DNA of 64,000 bases from Rheinheimera sp. D18 (GCF_004345025.1 NZ_CP037745.1:3100001-3164000), one strand, 5' to 3'; counted from the stretch's first letter, positions 1 to 9,334 are shown. The notes: generated by a model not told the origin, from the sequence alone. Numbers and translations are program-made.

Positions 1-103
1 ATATTGGTCATTAAAAAACAGCATTCTGTCTAAAGCGCATTGTTGATTTTTTCTACTGTGTTAACACTGATTAAATCGTTAAACATATAAGGCCATAACC
101 AAA

Positions 104-1387
104 ATGAAAAAAACGCCAATAGCGCTTCTTTTAGCTACTGTCTGTATTTGTGCCCAGCCACATGCAGCAACACTTATTCACGCCGGAAAAGTAATTACTG
201 CCGAAAATAAAACGGTATTAACTGAGCAAACTATAGTCGTTGACCAAGACAAAATTACTGCACTGGAAGCCGGTTATCGTCAGCCAGGCGCTAACGATAC
301 GGTAATTGATTTACGCCAGCACACGGTAATGCCGGGTTTAATGGATATGCACACCCATTTCTACTCGCAGTTTAGCGCTACAGCATACAGCGAGGGCTTT
401 TCAATGAATGAAGCCGACTATGCTTTACGCGGTGCAACTTACGCCGAAAAAACTCTGATGGCCGGTTTTACCACAGTGCGCGAGTTAGGTGATAACCACG
501 GTATTAGTGTGGCACTAAAAAAAGCTATCGCAAAAGGCTACATTAACGGCCCGCGTATTTTTGCTGCGGGTAAATCGCTGGCAACAACCGGCGGGCATGC
601 CGACCCTACCAACGGTTTAGCCTTGGCATTAATGGCCGATCCAGGCCCGAAAGATGGTGTAATAAATGGCGCCGACGAAGCACGAAAAGCGGTACGCCAA
701 CGCTATAAAGAGGGTTCAGATTTAATTAAAATTACCGCTACTGGCGGTGTGCTAAGTGTCGCTAAAAGCGGCAGTAACCCCCAGTTTACTGATGAAGAAC
801 TCGCGGCCATTGTTAGCACAGCGAAAGATTATGGCATGAAGATAGCTGTACATGCCCATGGTAAAGAGGGTATGGAGCGCGCTATTAAAGCCGGAGTCGA
901 CTCAATAGAGCATGGCACTTACATGGATAAAAGCACCATGGCACTAATGCGCAAACAGGGTACTTACTTTGTACCAACCATTATTGCTGGAAAATGGGCT
1001 GAAGAAAAATCACGCATTCCAGGTTTTTTCCCCGATCTGGTGCAACCTAAAGCAGCAACTATTGGTGGCAAAATTCAGCAAACCTTTGCTGAAGCTTATA
1101 AAGCTGGGGTAAAAATAGCCTTTGGTACTGATGCCGGTGTGTATGAACATGGTAATAACTGGCGTGAGTTTGTCTATATGACAGAAGCAGGCATGCCAGC
1201 GATAGAAGCTATTCAAAGTGCAACCATTGAAGGTGCGCGCTTACTGGGTGTTGCCGACGAGCTTGGCAGTATTAAAGTAGGGAAAATAGCCGATATTGTT
1301 GCGGTAGAAGGCGATCCGTTAAAAGATATTAGCCTAATGGGAAAAGTAAACTTTGTAATGAAAGCCGGTCAAATTTACCGGCAATAA
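104..1387 (+). CDS. Secreted metal-dependent amidohydrolase
   Basis: This is an amidohydrolase-superfamily protein of 427 aa with an N-terminal signal peptide ending near the AHAA-like stretch at about residue 22, so it probably acts in the periplasm or outside the cell. The metal-binding pattern is visible in order: an HTH motif in MDMHTHF after the first beta strand, a lysine in LIKITATGG that would be the carboxylated bridge, histidines in VHAHG and SIEHG, and the catalytic Asp in AFGTDAG. The nearest families by eye are imidazolonepropionase-like and Xaa-Pro/Xaa-Arg dipeptidase-type amidohydrolases; the substrate cannot be read from sequence. An AAGG lies about 10 nt before the ATG. It stands alone and converges on the DUF2489 gene. 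Confidence 0.85.
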   Translation: MKKTPIALLLATVCICAQPHAATLIHAGKVITAENKTVLTEQTIVVDQDKITALEAGYRQPGANDTVIDLRQHTVMPGLMDMHTHFYSQFSATAYSEGFSMNEADYALRGATYAEKTLMAGFTTVRELGDNHGISVALKKAIAKGYINGPRIFAAGKSLATTGGHADPTNGLALALMADPGPKDGVINGADEARKAVRQRYKEGSDLIKITATGGVLSVAKSGSNPQFTDEELAAIVSTAKDYGMKIAVHAHGKEGMERAIKAGVDSIEHGTYMDKSTMALMRKQGTYFVPTIIAGKWAEEKSRIPGFFPDLVQPKAATIGGKIQQTFAEAYKAGVKIAFGTDAGVYEHGNNWREFVYMTEAGMPAIEAIQSATIEGARLLGVADELGSIKVGKIADIVAVEGDPLKDISLMGKVNFVMKAGQIYRQ

Positions 1388-1409
1388 TAATCCTTGGCTT
1401 CCGGTTTGT

Positions 1410-1865
1410 TTAAGCAGGCTGGAAGCGCTTTAATAAGGTATCAGCATCAATTAAAATAAGCGGTTTTAAATCTTGTTCAGCTTTTAACCGCAATACGTCT
1501 TGCTGTTGCGTTAGTGCTTTGTCCTGCGCTTTACGCGCCTTGTGGGTTGGCATGTCTTTAACTACTTGGTACATCTGATACAAACCCGGGTAGCTAGCAA
1601 TAGGATCAAGCTTATGCTCTGGCGCTAAGTGATCTAACAATACCCAAACTCGCAGCGCCCCTTCTGATAACTCGCACTGCTCGGCCAGCATCGCCTTACA
1701 AATTAATATAATACTGTCACGCAAATACTGCCGTTTTTCTGCTAACTCTAGCTGCGCAGCCTTGCTCTGCTGCTGCACGCGCCACAGCAAGCTACCGGCG
1801 TAAAACGCTAAAGCCACAATCAATACTGCCGCAACAACAAATGCTACGAATACGCTACTAGTCAA
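1410..1865 (-). CDS. DUF2489 membrane-anchored protein
   Basis: This 151-aa protein has one N-terminal transmembrane helix (about residues 5-28) followed by a soluble, glutamine- and lysine-rich helical region, the layout of the DUF2489 family. Its function is not known. It starts only 2 bp after the stop of yihI, and the yihI-DUF2489 pairing is common in Vibrio- and Shewanella-like genomes, so the two are almost certainly co-transcribed. The family match is made by eye from the N-terminal segment and the genomic context. Confidence 0.7.
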   Translation of the reverse strand: MTSSVFVAFVVAAVLIVALAFYAGSLLWRVQQQSKAAQLELAEKRQYLRDSIILICKAMLAEQCELSEGALRVWVLLDHLAPEHKLDPIASYPGLYQMYQVVKDMPTHKARKAQDKALTQQQDVLRLKAEQDLKPLILIDADTLLKRFQPA

Positions 1866-1867
1866 AA

Positions 1868-2422
1868 TTAATCCTCGTCGCCGATCAAATCTTTACGCCA
1901 ATCTTTACTTTCAAAAGCGGCTAACGGATCAATCTCTTCTTCATCAGCGTCATCAACTAAGCCTAACTGCTGTAACAGCTGGTCTAGTCTCGCTGTTTTA
2001 GCATTAAAATATTTAGCGTCTTTTCCGGTTAACACTTCGTCTTTCTCAACTCGCTCTAACAACTCATGTAGGAAGCTATCATTTTCAATCAAGGCGAGCT
2101 CTTGTTCAGCGGTTAACTCAACTGGTCTTACTTTGCTTAAACTGGCTTTAGGCTGCAGTATCACTTGCGGCTTTTCCGCTACCGGCGCCTCGGTCAGCAC
2201 TAGCACTATTGGCTTTTTACTGCCAATACGTTTATCTTTTTTTACTGGCTCGCCATTAGCATCCGCTGCAATAGCAGCTACATTGTTGCGATTACCAGCT
2301 TTTAAACCCGCACCTTTTTTCTTGCTCTGCTCTTGAGGCTCGCGAGTTTTGCGGATCTCTATCGTTGATAAATGCCGTTGGCCATTAGGGCCGGTCAAGC
2401 GAGTTTTTTTCTGACGAGTCAT
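1868..2422 (-). CDS. yihI: Der GTPase activator YihI
   Basis: YihI stimulates GTP hydrolysis by Der (EngA), the 50S ribosome-assembly GTPase. The protein has the family's features: a strongly basic N-terminal tail rich in Lys/Arg, a KDKRIGSKKPI segment matching the conserved RIGSKxPI motif, and an acidic C-terminal helical part (DDADEEEIDPL). The start is set at the ATG reading MTRQKK because an AGG lies about 8 nt upstream; a longer frame upstream adds nine residues without a better ribosome site. It sits just upstream of the DUF2489 gene in one operon, and ribosome-assembly engB is nearby. Confidence 0.85.
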   Translation of the reverse strand: MTRQKKTRLTGPNGQRHLSTIEIRKTREPQEQSKKKGAGLKAGNRNNVAAIAADANGEPVKKDKRIGSKKPIVLVLTEAPVAEKPQVILQPKASLSKVRPVELTAEQELALIENDSFLHELLERVEKDEVLTGKDAKYFNAKTARLDQLLQQLGLVDDADEEEIDPLAAFESKDWRKDLIGDED

Positions 2423-2475
2423 GTTTTTTACCTGTAAAAAAGGGCGCACATTTTAACCAGTTTTCATTAGAAACA

Positions 2476-3126
2476 CTAATGCTTTCGCCGCTGTAGCAAA
2501 ACAACATCTTTTGCGACGACATTTAGTACTAAATTGTCTCTAGCAGCGAGGTAAGCAAATGTGTCTTCACAAAAAAAGCTAATGTGAGTCGGATCTAATT
2601 TGTAATACCAATCAGCAAATGCTGCGGCGTTAGTATAGCACTTTGTCATGATAGCTAGGGTAGCATCTGGCTTTAACAGTTTTAACCATAGCGCCCATTC
2701 AATAGCTGGGGTTACAAAATGTTCTATTGCTTCAGTGCAGCTAATAAAATCATAGCTTTGCTGTAAAACAGACGCATCATTAGCAAAATAGGGATCCCAT
2801 ATTGCCATCTGGTGTCCCTGCTCAGTTAGCATCTGTGCCAACAAAGGGCCGGGGCCACAACCAAAGTCTAAACCTAACAAACCTTGTTGCGGCAAATGGT
2901 TAAGCAACGGAGTTGCAATACGCTGTAAAAACTGGCGATAACCTACATCAGTTAACGCATTTTGGTGCTGCTGGTAATGCGCGAGCTCTTGTTGTGGTGA
3001 TAATAGGCTGCAGCGGTCGGCAAATACTAACTTACAACACAAACACTGGTAATAAGCTCGTCGTTTGTCTTGATGAAAAAACTGAATTTGTTCGGCGCAA
3101 CATAGCGGGCATTGATTATTTAACAT
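2476..3126 (-). CDS. Zinc-ribbon class I SAM methyltransferase
   Basis: This 216-aa protein starts with a cysteine-rich zinc-ribbon-like segment (CPLCC near residue 6 and CLCC near residue 29) and continues as a Rossmann-fold methyltransferase with the SAM-binding motif LGLDFGCGPG near residue 100. Such proteins are usually listed as methyltransferases of unknown substrate. The TEAIEHF segment fits motif IV-type positions. It lies 53 bp upstream of yihI on the same strand and directly downstream of the CsrB-like RNA terminator, so it must have its own promoter or rely on readthrough. Confidence 0.75.
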   Translation of the reverse strand: MLNNQCPLCCAEQIQFFHQDKRRAYYQCLCCKLVFADRCSLLSPQQELAHYQQHQNALTDVGYRQFLQRIATPLLNHLPQQGLLGLDFGCGPGPLLAQMLTEQGHQMAIWDPYFANDASVLQQSYDFISCTEAIEHFVTPAIEWALWLKLLKPDATLAIMTKCYTNAAAFADWYYKLDPTHISFFCEDTFAYLAARDNLVLNVVAKDVVLLQRRKH

Positions 3127-3152
3127 TGCACAATAAACCAGGCTGTTTAATA

Positions 3153-3484
3153 GAAAAAGGCGATAAGATTGCTCTTATCGCCTTGTACATATTTGTGTTA
3201 AATCAACACGTCACTCACTTGTTGTTTTTCCTAGTGAATCTTCGACATCTTGTCTGTTCACTTCCGGATTTTATATCGCCTTCCTAGTTAGCTAGCATAA
3301 TTTTATTTTTCGCGATCATCCTGATACTTTAGTATTCATCCTTGTGCGTTAACTCACGCCACACATCTTCCAGATGCGATGAAAACAAGGCTCCAAGTAC
3401 TTGCGTACTGGCACTATCACTTCCCTGCGGACATTCCCTGTTTTCATTCGTTACAAAGTGTAACTGCTAGCTAATTTACCTCAT
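3153..3484 (-). ncRNA. CsrB/CsrC-type sRNA (CsrA sequestering)
   Basis: Read on the minus strand, this gap carries nine GGA motifs, several as CAGGGAA, AAGGATGA and CAGGATGAT, the signature of CsrA-binding RNAs. Some GGA sites sit in small hairpin loops, for example CATCT-GGA-AGATG and ATCA-GGA-TGAT. The 3' end is a 12-bp terminator stem (3157-3184) followed by a U tract. A -10-like TATACC (3491-3496) with a 17-bp spacer to TTTTAC (3514-3519) would start the RNA near 3484, giving about 330 nt, close to E. coli CsrB. CsrB-type RNAs titrate the translational regulator CsrA; this role is inferred from the family. The 5' end is approximate. Confidence 0.8.
3154..3184 (-). terminator. Rho-independent terminator of the CsrB-like RNA
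   Basis: A perfect 12-bp stem (3157-3168 pairing with 3173-3184) with a TTGC loop is followed on the minus strand by a run of Us (3154-3158). No protein gene on this strand ends here, which is what first pointed to an RNA gene upstream. Confidence 0.85.
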
Positions 3485-3633
3485 TTTACCGGTATAACAA
3501 GGCTTCGTTGCTGGTAAAACCATAACTTTAACGCGAGTATTTATCTAACCATTTAAAATCAATACGTTACCAAGAGAAGTAAATATAATATAAGCATAAT
3601 TAAAGTCAAACTACGCTTTTTACTTACAACAGA

Positions 3634-3651
3634 TGTGAGATATATCGCACA
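3634..3651. promoter_or_regulatory. UvrY/GacA-type box upstream of the CsrB-like RNA
   Basis: An 18-bp near-palindrome, TGTGCG-N6-CTCACA read on the minus strand, matches the layout TGTAAG-N6-CTTACA of GacA/UvrY response-regulator sites and agrees at 14 of 18 positions with the site I recall upstream of E. coli csrB. Its centre lies about 155 bp upstream of the predicted RNA start, similar to the long distance seen for csrB and rsmZ. Confidence 0.6.
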
Positions 3652-3670
3652 AAAATACCCATTAAAATTC

Positions 3671-3699
3671 AAAAACCGGCGATGAACGCCGGCTTTTTT
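3671..3699 (-). terminator. Bidirectional-looking terminator after cytochrome c4
   Basis: CCGGCG and CGCCGG form a 6-bp GC stem (3676-3681 / 3687-3692) flanked by A5 on one side and T6 on the other. On the minus strand it ends the cytochrome c4 transcript about 30 bp after its stop codon. Confidence 0.8.
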
Positions 3700-3726
3700 A
3701 AGATTAACGCCACTAAAAATAGCGAA

Positions 3727-4353
3727 TTAGTGTAAGCCACCTAAGTATTGTGACAACACTTCAATATCTTCATCAGTCAGCTTTTTCGCAATGTCACCCA
3801 TCATACCGTTTAAGTCGTTAGCACGGGCACCAGAGCGAAATTCGGTTAATGTCGTTTTAACATAGTTAGCATGTTGAAATGAAATTTTCGGGAAGCCACC
3901 TAAACTTAAGCCAGAACCTCTTGGGCCATGGCAGGCAATACAGGCTGCAATACCGCGACTTTCGTCGCCACCACGATAAAGTTGCTCACCACGTTCGATC
4001 ACATTTTCTGGTGTAGCACCAGCAACCATTTTCTGTGAAGAAAAGTATGCGGCTAAATCTTTCATGTCCTGATCTGACAACGCGGCAACCATACCAAACA
4101 TAATGCCGTTATTGCGGCCTTGTTTACCGCCAGTAGCCATACCGGTTTTATAATCTTGCAGCTGCTTATATATATAAGGTGCGTGCTGGCCAGCTAGCTT
4201 AGGATACATGTCGACTAAGCTATTACCATCGGCATTGTGGCACGCTGCACATACTGCTGATTTCGCTTTACCTGCTTCAGCATCACCGTCAAACGCCTGA
4301 GCTGTTCCGATAAGTCCGAATAACAGCGTCAGTGGAAATAGAATTTTTTTCAT
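3727..4353 (-). CDS. Diheme cytochrome c4
   Basis: Cytochrome c4 is a periplasmic diheme electron carrier feeding terminal oxidases. The 208-aa protein has a signal peptide (cleavage near TAQA, residue 20) and two c-type heme sites, CAACH at residues 35-39 and CIACH in the second half, each followed by a methionine-containing region that would supply the distal ligand. Length and two-domain repeat fit the family. It is divergent from engB, as in Pseudomonas-type genomes where polA, engB and c4 are neighbours. A terminator follows its stop. Confidence 0.9.
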   Translation of the reverse strand: MKKILFPLTLLFGLIGTAQAFDGDAEAGKAKSAVCAACHNADGNSLVDMYPKLAGQHAPYIYKQLQDYKTGMATGGKQGRNNGIMFGMVAALSDQDMKDLAAYFSSQKMVAGATPENVIERGEQLYRGGDESRGIAACIACHGPRGSGLSLGGFPKISFQHANYVKTTLTEFRSGARANDLNGMMGDIAKKLTDEDIEVLSQYLGGLH

Positions 4354-4534
4354 GTTTTATCCGTCTCTGTCCGCATTAAACTGCCAGCATACTGGCAACC
4401 AAGTGTATTAACCGTCACTTTTAAGCCTATTTTACACGAAACTGCTCAAAGTAAAATCCCATAGCGCATGCAAAAGCTTCTGCCGATCTGATTGATCCGT
4501 TACAATGTGCTCAAATTATTCGCCGGAGAAGGCT

Positions 4535-5164
4535 GTGTACAAGTCAAAAATCAATTATCAGCGTGCTACTTTTTTAACTAGCGCACCCGATATCAAAGCA
4601 CTTCCTGCTGATGAAGGCATCGAAGTGGCATTTGCCGGCCGTTCTAACGCCGGTAAGTCTAGCGCATTAAACACATTAACGCGGCAAAATAGTTTAGCCC
4701 GCACCAGTAAAACACCGGGCCGTACTCAGCTGATTAACACATTCAGCTTAGATGCTGAGCGTCGTTTAATAGATTTACCAGGCTATGGCTTTGCCAAAGT
4801 ACCCTTAGCGGTAAAAGAAAAATGGCAAAAGTCGTTGGCTGAGTATCTAATGAAACGCAGCAGTTTGAAAGGGCTGGTGGTATTAATGGATATTCGTCAT
4901 CCATTAAAAGATTTAGACCAAGATCTTATTCACTGGGCGGTGCAAAGTGAGTTAGAGGTACTGATTCTTTTAACTAAATCGGATAAATTAGCCGTTGGTG
5001 CACGAAAAAAAGTGCTGTCAGAAGTACGAGAAGCCGCTATGGCCTTTATGGGTAACGTTACTGTTCACACTTTTAGCTCGCTAAATAAACAAGGCTTAGA
5101 AGAATTAGAACAGGTGCTTGATACATGGTACGGCGCAGAGGATAGCGCGTTCGACATAACCTAA
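4535..5164 (+). CDS. engB: Ribosome biogenesis GTPase EngB/YihA
   Basis: EngB (YihA/YsxC) is an essential TRAFAC GTPase needed for 50S subunit assembly. All G motifs are present: GRSNAGKSS (G1), a threonine in SKTPGRTQ (G2), DLPGYG (G3), TKSD (G4) and a Ser-rich G5 (FSSL). The start is placed at GTG 4535 because GGAG sits 6 nt upstream and the resulting 209 aa match E. coli YihA; an in-frame ATG at 4505 would add ten residues but lacks a good ribosome site. It converges on polA across a gap holding a probable small RNA. Confidence 0.92.
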   Translation: MYKSKINYQRATFLTSAPDIKALPADEGIEVAFAGRSNAGKSSALNTLTRQNSLARTSKTPGRTQLINTFSLDAERRLIDLPGYGFAKVPLAVKEKWQKSLAEYLMKRSSLKGLVVLMDIRHPLKDLDQDLIHWAVQSELEVLILLTKSDKLAVGARKKVLSEVREAAMAFMGNVTVHTFSSLNKQGLEELEQVLDTWYGAEDSAFDIT

Positions 5165-5175
5165 GGTTAAGGCAT

Positions 5176-5204
5176 AAAAAAACCGACACTCGAAGGTGTC
5201 GGTT
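5176..5204 (-). terminator. Terminator of the polA-engB intergenic sRNA
   Basis: A 9-bp stem (5181-5189 / 5196-5204) with a six-base loop is followed on the minus strand by seven Us. It faces against engB, so it ends an RNA coming from the polA side; the polA message itself already has a terminator 200 bp earlier. Confidence 0.85.
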
Positions 5205-5264
5205 ATAGCAAACGGGGGAGAAGCTATAATTTCAAATCAACAGGGTGTCTTATATCTAAGACGC
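5176..5264 (-). ncRNA. Probable three-hairpin sRNA in the spf (Spot 42) position
   Basis: On the minus strand a -10 TATACT (5269-5274), with a weak TTTAAA -35 about 16 nt further upstream, precedes a compact RNA of about 89 nt. It folds as a 5' hairpin GTCTTA-GATA-TAAGAC (5247-5262), a second hairpin TATAGC / GCTATA (5205-5228) whose 13-nt loop exposes TTCTCCCCCGTTT, and a 9-bp terminator with a U7 tail. In E. coli spf lies at this same spot between polA and yihA/engB and also has three hairpins, but no clear Spot 42 primary sequence is seen here. The C-rich loop is complementary to Shine-Dalgarno-like GGGGGAG. Function is inferred only. Confidence 0.65.
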
Positions 5265-5396
5265 GTCTAGTATACAGCATTCTTTTAGCGTTTAAAGTAT
5301 TTACTCTAAATTTAAATGCACTATTAGTTTTCAACTAGTGTATCAACTGACAGTGCTGAGGTTTCTAATCACGAATCGTGTGCGGTAATTTTAAGC

Positions 5397-5425
5397 AAAA
5401 AAAACCCCCATCAAACGACGGGGTT
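5397..5425 (-). terminator. polA terminator
   Basis: AACCCC / GGGGTT (5403-5408 with 5420-5425) forms the stem and an eight-U run follows on the minus strand, about 75 nt after the polA stop. Just before it, a 5-bp stem (5426-5430 / 5451-5455) would present a 20-nt loop containing CTCTCCTGTGTCC. Confidence 0.85.
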
Positions 5426-5498
5426 AAGATGGACACAGGAGAGATAAATAATCTTGCTATAACTTATGACTCGAGCAATATTATTTAGTTCAAAAAAA

Positions 5499-8285
5499 TT
5501 AATGCGCTTGATCCCAATTATCACCATCCCCCGCTTCAGCTAACAACGGCACGTCTAAATGCGCAGCCTTAGCCATCAGCTCAACTAGCTGCGCCTTTAC
5601 CTGCTCAACCTTATCAGCGTCAACTTCAAACACTAATTCATCGTGTACTTGCATAATCATCGTAGCCACTGGCGTGGTTTGTTGCTGCAACCAAGCGTCT
5701 ACTACTATCATGGCTTTTTTTATTATATCTGCGGCAGTGCCCTGCATTGGCGCATTAATTGCGGCTCGCTCTGCGCCTTTCCGCCGCATCGTATTTTGCG
5801 CGTTAATTTCTGGCAAATACAAACGTCGACCAAATAAGGTTTCGACATAACCTTGCTCGTGTGCCTGTTGGCGGGTGCGTTCCATATAACTTAATACGCC
5901 AGGGAAACGTTCAAAATAACGATCTACATATTGCTGAGCTTCGTTACGGCTAACGCCCAATTGTTTTGCCAAACCAAAGGCCGACATACCATAAATAAGG
6001 CCAAAGTTTACCGCTTTGGCGCTGCGCCGCTGATCTGACGTAACCTCACTTAGGCTGACACCAAATACTTCCGCGGCTGTAGCACGGTGAATATCCTGGC
6101 CATGAGCAAACGCATATAACAAGGCTTTATCTTGTGACAAATGCGCCATAATACGCAGCTCTATTTGTGAATAATCGACAGCGACAATTTTTTTACCGGC
6201 AGGCGCGATAAAAGCTTGGCGAATACGCCGCCCTTCTTCGGTACGGATAGGAATATTCTGTAAATTAGGATCTGTTGAGCTTAACCGACCGGTTGCAGCA
6301 ACCGCTTGATGATACGACGTATGCACACGGCCTGTTGCCGCATTTTGCATTTTAGGTAGCTTGTCGGTGTAGGTCGATTTAAGCTTGGTTAAGCCACGAT
6401 GCTCTGTAATTAACTTAGGAAATTCATACTCAAGCGCCAGCTCAGCTAACACCTCTTCAGCGGTAGAGGGCGCACCAGTTGGCGTTTTCTTTAATACTGG
6501 CAACGTCATTTGTTCAAAAAGAATTTCCTGCAGCTGCTTGGGTGACGCTAGGTTAAACTGCTTACCCGCTTGCTCATAGGCTAACTGTTCTAGTTCAGCA
6601 ATACGCACAGCTAACTGCTCACTTTGTTTAAGTAAGAGTTTGCTATCAATGAGTACGCCATAGCGCTCAATACGCGATAAAATATCCACCAAGGGTATTT
6701 CAATATTACGCAATACCGACACCAAACCATCGTGTTGCTGTAACTGCGGCCATAATGCTTGGTGCAGTTGTAAGGTAATATCGGCATCTTCTGCCGCATA
6801 TTGTGCTGCTTTTTCTAGTTCTATTTGATTAAACGTTAGTTGCTTGGCACCTTTACCGGCAATATCAACAAAGCTTACCGTTTTACGGCCTAAATATTTT
6901 AGCGCTAAGCTATCCATATCATGCCGTGCAGCAACCGAGTTAAGTACGTATGATTCAAGCATGGTATCAAAACGAATACCTGCCAGCGTGACCTTATAAC
7001 GCGCCAATATACTTTGATCGTACTTAAGGTTTTGCCCCACTTTCGCCTTGCTGTCATCCTCAAGCCATGGCTTTAACTGCTGTAACACCCAATCTCGATT
7101 TAACTGCTCGGGTGCACCAATATAATCGTGGGCCACTGGCACATACCAAGCGGAACCCGCGGCGATAGACATGGATAAGCCAACCAATTCGGCCTGCATA
7201 TAATCTAAGCTAGTTGTTTCAGTATCAAAAGCGGTGAGTTCACTGTTAGTAATTTGCTCTAACATACTGCTAAATGCTGCTTTATCTAGCACCGTAATAT
7301 AATGGTTATTGTTTAAATCTGGCTGAATTTCAACAGTATCGTCACTGTCTAGCATATCTAATTGCGCTGCTTTTGCTGCAGGCTTAATTACCGTTTCATT
7401 GTCGGCATCTAATACCTCACTGAGCCAACGTCGAAACTCACATTCTTTAAACAGTTCAGCAAGCTGAACACTATCAGGTGCTTTAATCATTAAATCAGCA
7501 AGCTGGCAAGAAAGCTCTACATCGGTTTTTATGGTGGCCAACTGATATGACAGCGTTAGCTGCTCGCGAAACTCTTCTAATTTCGCCGCCATCGTTTTAG
7601 CTCCGCGAAAACTTAAACTGGCAACCTTATCAAGCTGTTGATAAATTTGTTCTATAGAGCCCATGCCTTGCAATAACGCGGCGGCGGTTTTTTCACCCAC
7701 TCCCGGCAAGCCAGGTATATTGTCAGATTTATCGCCCATTAATGCTAAGTAATCGATGATCAATTCAGGGCCAACACCAAATTTGTCGACTACTCCCTGA
7801 GGGTCTAGCAAGGTATTGGTCATCGTATTAATTAACGTAACATGTTCATCTACTAGCTGCGCCATATCTTTATCGCCAGTAGAGATCAGTGTATTACGGC
7901 CTTCGCTACTAGCCTGACGTGCCAGCGTGCCTATGACATCGTCAGCTTCTACGCCGCTGATACATATAAGTGGCAAGCCCATCGCCTCAATAATACGATG
8001 CAGCGGCGCTATTTGGCTACGCAGATCATCCGGCATCGGCGGACGATTGGCTTTATATTCGCTATACATTTCGTTACGAAAGGTTGGTCCCTTCGCATCA
8101 AATACCACCGCCATCTGGCTTGGTTGATATTGACGCAATAGGCTTTTCAGCATATTTACTACGCCATAAATAGCGCCAGTTGCTTCACCACGCGAATTCG
8201 TTAAATGTGGCGGCGAATGATAGGCACGAAACAAATAAGATGAGCCATCAACCAAAATTAGCGGTGCGCTAGAGAGAGAAGCCAT
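5499..8285 (-). CDS. polA: DNA polymerase I
   Basis: PolA fills gaps left by Okazaki fragment processing and repair. The 928-aa protein has all three domains: an N-terminal 5'-3' exonuclease ([43 protein letters not shown]), a 3'-5' proofreading domain with the Exo I FDTETTSL near residue 350, and the polymerase with motif A ([14 protein letters not shown] near 702), the O helix ([20 protein letters not shown]) and motif C VHDE near 880. Proofreading residues look intact. Length equals E. coli PolA. It is followed by its own terminator and then the small-RNA gap, and diverges from the cytochrome c5 gene across a 520-bp gap. Confidence 0.98.
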   Translation of the reverse strand: MASLSSAPLILVDGSSYLFRAYHSPPHLTNSRGEATGAIYGVVNMLKSLLRQYQPSQMAVVFDAKGPTFRNEMYSEYKANRPPMPDDLRSQIAPLHRIIEAMGLPLICISGVEADDVIGTLARQASSEGRNTLISTGDKDMAQLVDEHVTLINTMTNTLLDPQGVVDKFGVGPELIIDYLALMGDKSDNIPGLPGVGEKTAAALLQGMGSIEQIYQQLDKVASLSFRGAKTMAAKLEEFREQLTLSYQLATIKTDVELSCQLADLMIKAPDSVQLAELFKECEFRRWLSEVLDADNETVIKPAAKAAQLDMLDSDDTVEIQPDLNNNHYITVLDKAAFSSMLEQITNSELTAFDTETTSLDYMQAELVGLSMSIAAGSAWYVPVAHDYIGAPEQLNRDWVLQQLKPWLEDDSKAKVGQNLKYDQSILARYKVTLAGIRFDTMLESYVLNSVAARHDMDSLALKYLGRKTVSFVDIAGKGAKQLTFNQIELEKAAQYAAEDADITLQLHQALWPQLQQHDGLVSVLRNIEIPLVDILSRIERYGVLIDSKLLLKQSEQLAVRIAELEQLAYEQAGKQFNLASPKQLQEILFEQMTLPVLKKTPTGAPSTAEEVLAELALEYEFPKLITEHRGLTKLKSTYTDKLPKMQNAATGRVHTSYHQAVAATGRLSSTDPNLQNIPIRTEEGRRIRQAFIAPAGKKIVAVDYSQIELRIMAHLSQDKALLYAFAHGQDIHRATAAEVFGVSLSEVTSDQRRSAKAVNFGLIYGMSAFGLAKQLGVSRNEAQQYVDRYFERFPGVLSYMERTRQQAHEQGYVETLFGRRLYLPEINAQNTMRRKGAERAAINAPMQGTAADIIKKAMIVVDAWLQQQTTPVATMIMQVHDELVFEVDADKVEQVKAQLVELMAKAAHLDVPLLAEAGDGDNWDQAH

Positions 8286-8806
8286 GAGTAATAATGTCCT
8301 GCTTAAATAAAGCTATAGCATGCCACAGCACCCTGCCCACGGCCATAGACACAGATGCAATTATCGGTTCACAAGCTGTGGATAACTTTGTGAAAAACAA
8401 ATAGAAATGATCTGCTACTTCAAATAAAGTGACAGTTAATGATTTTTTAAGTCTTTGTTTTGCATGAAAAAAGAGGGGGTGTACCGCAAAGCCCATCTTA
8501 TTATTATTATATTTTTGTTTTGTGGAAAACGCTTTTAGCTGCCTACCTACGCCAGTGATAATTTATCAGCGCGATAACTAAGCGAGCACGTAGACTATCA
8601 TAACGGGCAGCGATGCAAAGCAAAACCTTTAAATAATTTAGCTTTAAAAAATGCATATAACTAACCATAAAAGCATATAGCAGTATTGGCGCAGCCTTAA
8701 CCGCTTATGCAGCTTAATTTGTACTATTTTAGCACTTTCCCTTGCCACCGCTTGGAGGCTATAATGCTGCGAACTTTGTGCGGATTTTACCACAGGAACT
8801 TATAAC
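8286..8806. other. polA / cytochrome c5 intergenic region
   Basis: This 521-bp divergent gap holds the polA and cytochrome promoters. It contains one perfect DnaA-box 9-mer (8377-8385), an AT-rich stretch (about 8498-8525) with a TGTGGAAAA near-match, and a TATAAT (8760-8765) about 40 bp before the cytochrome start. A 75-codon open frame on the minus strand overlaps polA's start and has no ribosome site or family look, so I regard it as chance. I see no RNA gene here. Confidence 0.5.
8377..8385 (-). promoter_or_regulatory. Perfect DnaA box (TTATCCACA)
   Basis: TGTGGATAA on the plus strand is the exact complement of the consensus R-type DnaA box, about 92 bp upstream of the polA start codon. 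One isolated perfect box is not an origin; it could titrate DnaA or tune polA transcription. Confidence 0.5.
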
Positions 8807-9202
8807 ATGAACAAAATTACCCTTGTGCTTGCCTTGCTGTTAACCACCTTCGGCATTAATGCCAGTACAGATAATGACAACAAAGCATTAGCCAAACGTC
8901 TGGCTCCTGTCGGTCAAGTATATGTAGCTGGCGCAGCAGTAGCTGCAGCTGAGGGTGCATCAGGCCCACGCAGTGGTGAAAAAGTGTATCAAAACGCATG
9001 TTTTGCTTGTCATGGTACGGGCGCTTTAGATGCACCGAAAAAAGGTGATGCTGCTTGGAAACCTCGGTTAGAGCAAGGTTTTGATACCTTGCTAAAGCAC
9101 GCGATAGAAGGCATTCGTAATATGCCTGCACGTGGTGCCTGTGCTGATTGTAGCGATGACGAAATTGCTGCGGCCATTAAGTTTATGACCGAAGGCGTGT
9201 AA
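8807..9202 (+). CDS. Cytochrome c5-family monoheme cytochrome
   Basis: This 131-aa exported protein has a signal peptide (about residues 1-19) and one heme c site, CFACH at residues 65-69. The GACADCSDDEI segment near the C-terminus gives a second Cys pair (CxxC) typical of the cytochrome c5 fold, where it forms a disulfide, and a nearby Met (NMPARG) can be the distal heme ligand. It would carry electrons in the periplasm. A CAGGA lies about 8 nt before the ATG and a TATAAT-type -10 is present 40 bp upstream. A terminator follows, so it is probably transcribed alone. Confidence 0.88.
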   Translation: MNKITLVLALLLTTFGINASTDNDNKALAKRLAPVGQVYVAGAAVAAAEGASGPRSGEKVYQNACFACHGTGALDAPKKGDAAWKPRLEQGFDTLLKHAIEGIRNMPARGACADCSDDEIAAAIKFMTEGV

Positions 9203-9227
9203 CAACGACGTTACCATTAGAAATAAC

Positions 9228-9254
9228 AAAGGCTGCAGAAATGTGGCCTTTTTT
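9228..9254 (+). terminator. Terminator after cytochrome c5
   Basis: AAAGGC (9228-9233) pairs with GCCTTT across a loop of about 12 nt and runs into six Ts, 25 bp after the cytochrome stop codon. Confidence 0.75.
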
Positions 9255-9334
9255 GTTTTGCCGGCAACTAGCCCTAAACGAGCGTATGCAAAAAACAATA
9301 GGCTGGTGAATTTCTCTTCCATGTGGTCAAACAT

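Noticed and set aside
2913-3287. 124-codon open frame on the plus strand over the methyltransferase start and the RNA gap
   Set aside because: It is antisense to the methyltransferase and to the CsrB-like RNA, has no ribosome site and no family features.
5176-5264. Calling the polA-engB RNA Spot 42 outright
   Set aside because: Position and three-hairpin shape agree but the conserved Spot 42 sequence is not seen, so only a positional counterpart is claimed.
8269-8496. 75-codon frame on the minus strand upstream of polA
   Set aside because: It overlaps the polA start, lacks a ribosome site and covers promoter sequence including the DnaA box.
8286-8806. Chromosomal replication origin
   Set aside because: Only one perfect DnaA box, few GATC sites and no dnaA/gidA neighbours.
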